This document shows positions 16,233 to 17,372 of a stretch of 17,372 bases of DNA, in pieces. The notes under the pieces are model-generated. The model made no database searches and had not been told where the DNA came from. It was given only the letters and a program-made list of their open reading frames with translations. The DNA is taken from assembly GCA_003990745.1 (NCBI GenBank), contig RBNI01002833.1, positions 1-17,372 on the forward strand, given 5' to 3'. Numbering within the stretch: position 1 is the first letter of the stretch; each line of letters begins with the position of its first letter. Origin of the DNA: Jimgerdemannia flammicorona (Eukaryota > Mucoromycota > Endogonomycetes > Endogonales > Endogonaceae). The position numbers and the translations under genes are program-made.

Positions 16233-17084
16233 ATGTCTGCTGCCCGCCAAACCTCAAGGCCAAGGAATCACCAAGGTACCTTGGTTGAAGAAAGGATGTT
16301 CCAAGACATCAGAAGAGCCATGAGGACCTGCTCAAGAAGGACTCCTAGTGTCAACCTGGGTACTGCAGACCCCTATCACTTTATTCTCTACCACTGTGAA
16401 ATGGAAACAAGGATCACCATTGCTACCGAATGCCTCCAAATGTGGCAGGAGTACAAAATAGGAAACCTCCTCTGCCGGGAGTTCCCATAGGCCAGCACCC
16501 AAGAGCTATGAGATACTACCCCCATAGACATACGCAAAACGAGGACAGCTAAGAAGATCCATCAGATCTTCAGGCATGCACCATGGTCGATCCCCAACTT
16601 GGAGTATGTTAGAGTCTCAGATTTCAGAGACCTGTCATCCCGCCATATCAATGCACTAGAAGCCAGGGTGGCCACAGAAGCCCAGTCCACTATCACCCTC
16701 AACAGCAAAGAAGTAGAAGACTTCTGGCACCCCATCCTTCAGGACAACCCAGACCAATTCCTGCAAGGATTGATCTCAGTATTCCAAGGCCCAAGCATTC
16801 GGGTTAGATCTCCCCAAGACCCCACATTTGTCCCCTATTTTGTGGAAGAGAACCTCATAGACTGGAGAGCTCCAGATCTTGTTCCCGATTTTCCCGCCAC
16901 AGTCGAACGTGATGACGTCATTGATGACGTCATCCCACGTGACTTCGACATACGCGAGACGTGCGACATACCCGAAGTACGCAAAACGTGCGACCTGCAT
17001 GACAAATTCGCGGATCTCATCTCCTTCAGTGATAATGATGATGATGATGATGAAGCCCCCCTAGTCCTGAACTTTCTGCTCTAA
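16233..17084 (+). pseudogene. ORF3 of E4, accessory protein of unknown function
   Basis: One frame of 284 codons from ATG (16233-16235) to TAA (17082-17084), interrupted by TAG (16488-16490) and TGA about seven codons later. The TAA lies 6 bp before the LTR start, as ORF3 of E2 abuts its LTR. The N-terminal part is basic (SAARQTSRPRNHQ), the middle has TPIDIRKTRTAKKIHQIF, similar to the E2 ORF3 segment, and the C-terminal part is acidic, ending in a poly-Asp run encoded by a GAT repeat (17031-17053). No signal peptide, membrane segment or known domain is seen. The base composition is much richer in GC and CpG than E1, suggesting a younger or less mutated copy. It could instead be an ordinary gene captured by the element; the parallel with E2 favours an element gene. 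Confidence 0.58.
16913..16941. promoter_or_regulatory. two TGACGTCA sites and a CACGTG site
   Basis: Perfect CRE-type palindromes at 16913-16920 and 16925-16932 and an E-box-type CACGTG at 16936-16941, clustered within 30 bp inside the ORF3 coding sequence and about 150 bp before the LTR. They are bZIP and bHLH recognition words by sequence. Whether they act as sites or are just codons of a DDV-x-DDV repeat is unknown. Confidence 0.35.
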
Positions 17085-17090
17085 GTTCTT

Positions 17091-17264
17091 TGTTACACTG
17101 GATAATGCCAGCACTGGTATTCTCATGTAACACCAGATAATGCCAGCACCGGCATTCTGAGGTGACGTGAAATTGTTCCAGCACTGGTATTCTCATATAA
17201 CACTGGATAATGCCAGCACCGGCATTTTATTGTGATACCAAATAATGCCAGCCTTGGAACTTAG
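17091..17264. repeat. 35-bp tandem repeats in E4 U3, five units
   Basis: Units start at 17091, 17126, 17161, 17196 and 17231. The best units carry the perfect dyad AATGCC-N6-GGCATT with CCAG-N2-CYGG inside. The third and fifth units are more diverged. Location upstream of TATA as in E2 and E3. Confidence 0.85.
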
Positions 17265-17327
17265 TAGTTTTAGTTATTGGAATTTATATTTAGCTTTATA
17301 TCTTAGCAACCATTGAATTATATTTTG

Positions 17328-17360
17328 TATAAATACCCCTCTTATTTTCTCTGAAATAAA
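17328..17360 (+). promoter_or_regulatory. E4 LTR core promoter
   Basis: TATAAATA at 17328-17335 followed by ACCCC and, 19 bp after the TATA, AATAAA. The E3 copy has TATAAAT, ACCCC and AATAAA at the same spacing. Transcription would leave the window to the right. Confidence 0.6.
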
Positions 17361-17372
17361 GTCAGTCAAGTT

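Larger units (their letters stand above)
17091..17372 (+). repeat. U3 part of an LTR (E4), cut by the window end
   Basis: Begins TGTTACAC six bases after the ORF3 stop. It contains five tandem repeats, an AGCAACC word (shared with the E2 and E3 LTRs), TATAAATA (17328-17335) and, 19 bp later, AATAAA (17355-17360). The layout equals the E1-E3 LTR cores, so it is a related LTR in plus orientation. No good polypurine tract precedes it, so it could also be the 5' LTR of a neighbouring element. Confidence 0.68.

Noticed and set aside
1..17372. tRNA or rRNA genes, or a host protein gene
   Set aside because: No cloverleaf-like B box / A box pair, rRNA-like segment or intron-containing host gene could be recognised by eye.

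Overview
This window is a nested graveyard of LTR retrotransposons. I found no host gene, rRNA or tRNA. The elements, the lack of any bacterial gene structure, and the C-to-T / G-to-A decay of one element (cysteine codons turned to tyrosine, many TAG stops where tryptophan is expected) suggest a filamentous fungus with RIP-like or methylation-driven mutation, probably an ascomycete. That is an inference; no host gene is present to confirm it.

Layout. (1) About 1060-5640, minus strand: element E1, an old, AT-rich, multiply broken Ty3/gypsy copy. In coding order it has an LTR core promoter (5535-5568), gag with a ruined zinc knuckle, a retropepsin-like domain, a CPH...CxxC motif, a dUTPase-like domain, and reverse transcriptase. 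Two members of one foldback (MITE-like) family sit in it, one in the RT (about 1270-1772) and one in the dUTPase (2627-3052). (2) 6050-6111 and 13390-13584, minus strand: the C-terminal RNase H of a Ty1/copia pol, split by E2. (3) 6112-13389, minus strand: element E2, a complete Ty3/gypsy-type unit with two ~1.24 kb LTRs and a GTAT target duplication. It carries gag, protease and a D,D35E integrase, plus a small extra ORF against the 3' LTR, but has no room for reverse transcriptase or RNase H. (4) About 13600-15995, plus strand: element E3, a relative of E2 facing the other way, with an LTR, primer-binding site and gag, cut off inside the zinc knuckle. (5) About 15996-17372, plus strand: segment E4, a GC-richer piece with an extra ORF like that of E2, followed by the U3 part of another LTR.

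How the parts relate. E2 looks like a deletion derivative that would need RT supplied in trans. E2 and E3 share in-frame stop codons, which fits amplification of an already defective lineage. All the gypsy-type LTRs share a TATA box with AATAAA 18-19 bp downstream. Three of them carry, upstream of that box, tandem arrays of dyad-symmetric motifs that have the same design but unrelated sequence. The strongest candidates for something undescribed are the dUTPase domain placed before RT in E1, the ORF3 family at the 3' LTR in E2 and E4, and the dyad arrays in the U3 regions. All sequence comparisons were made by eye.
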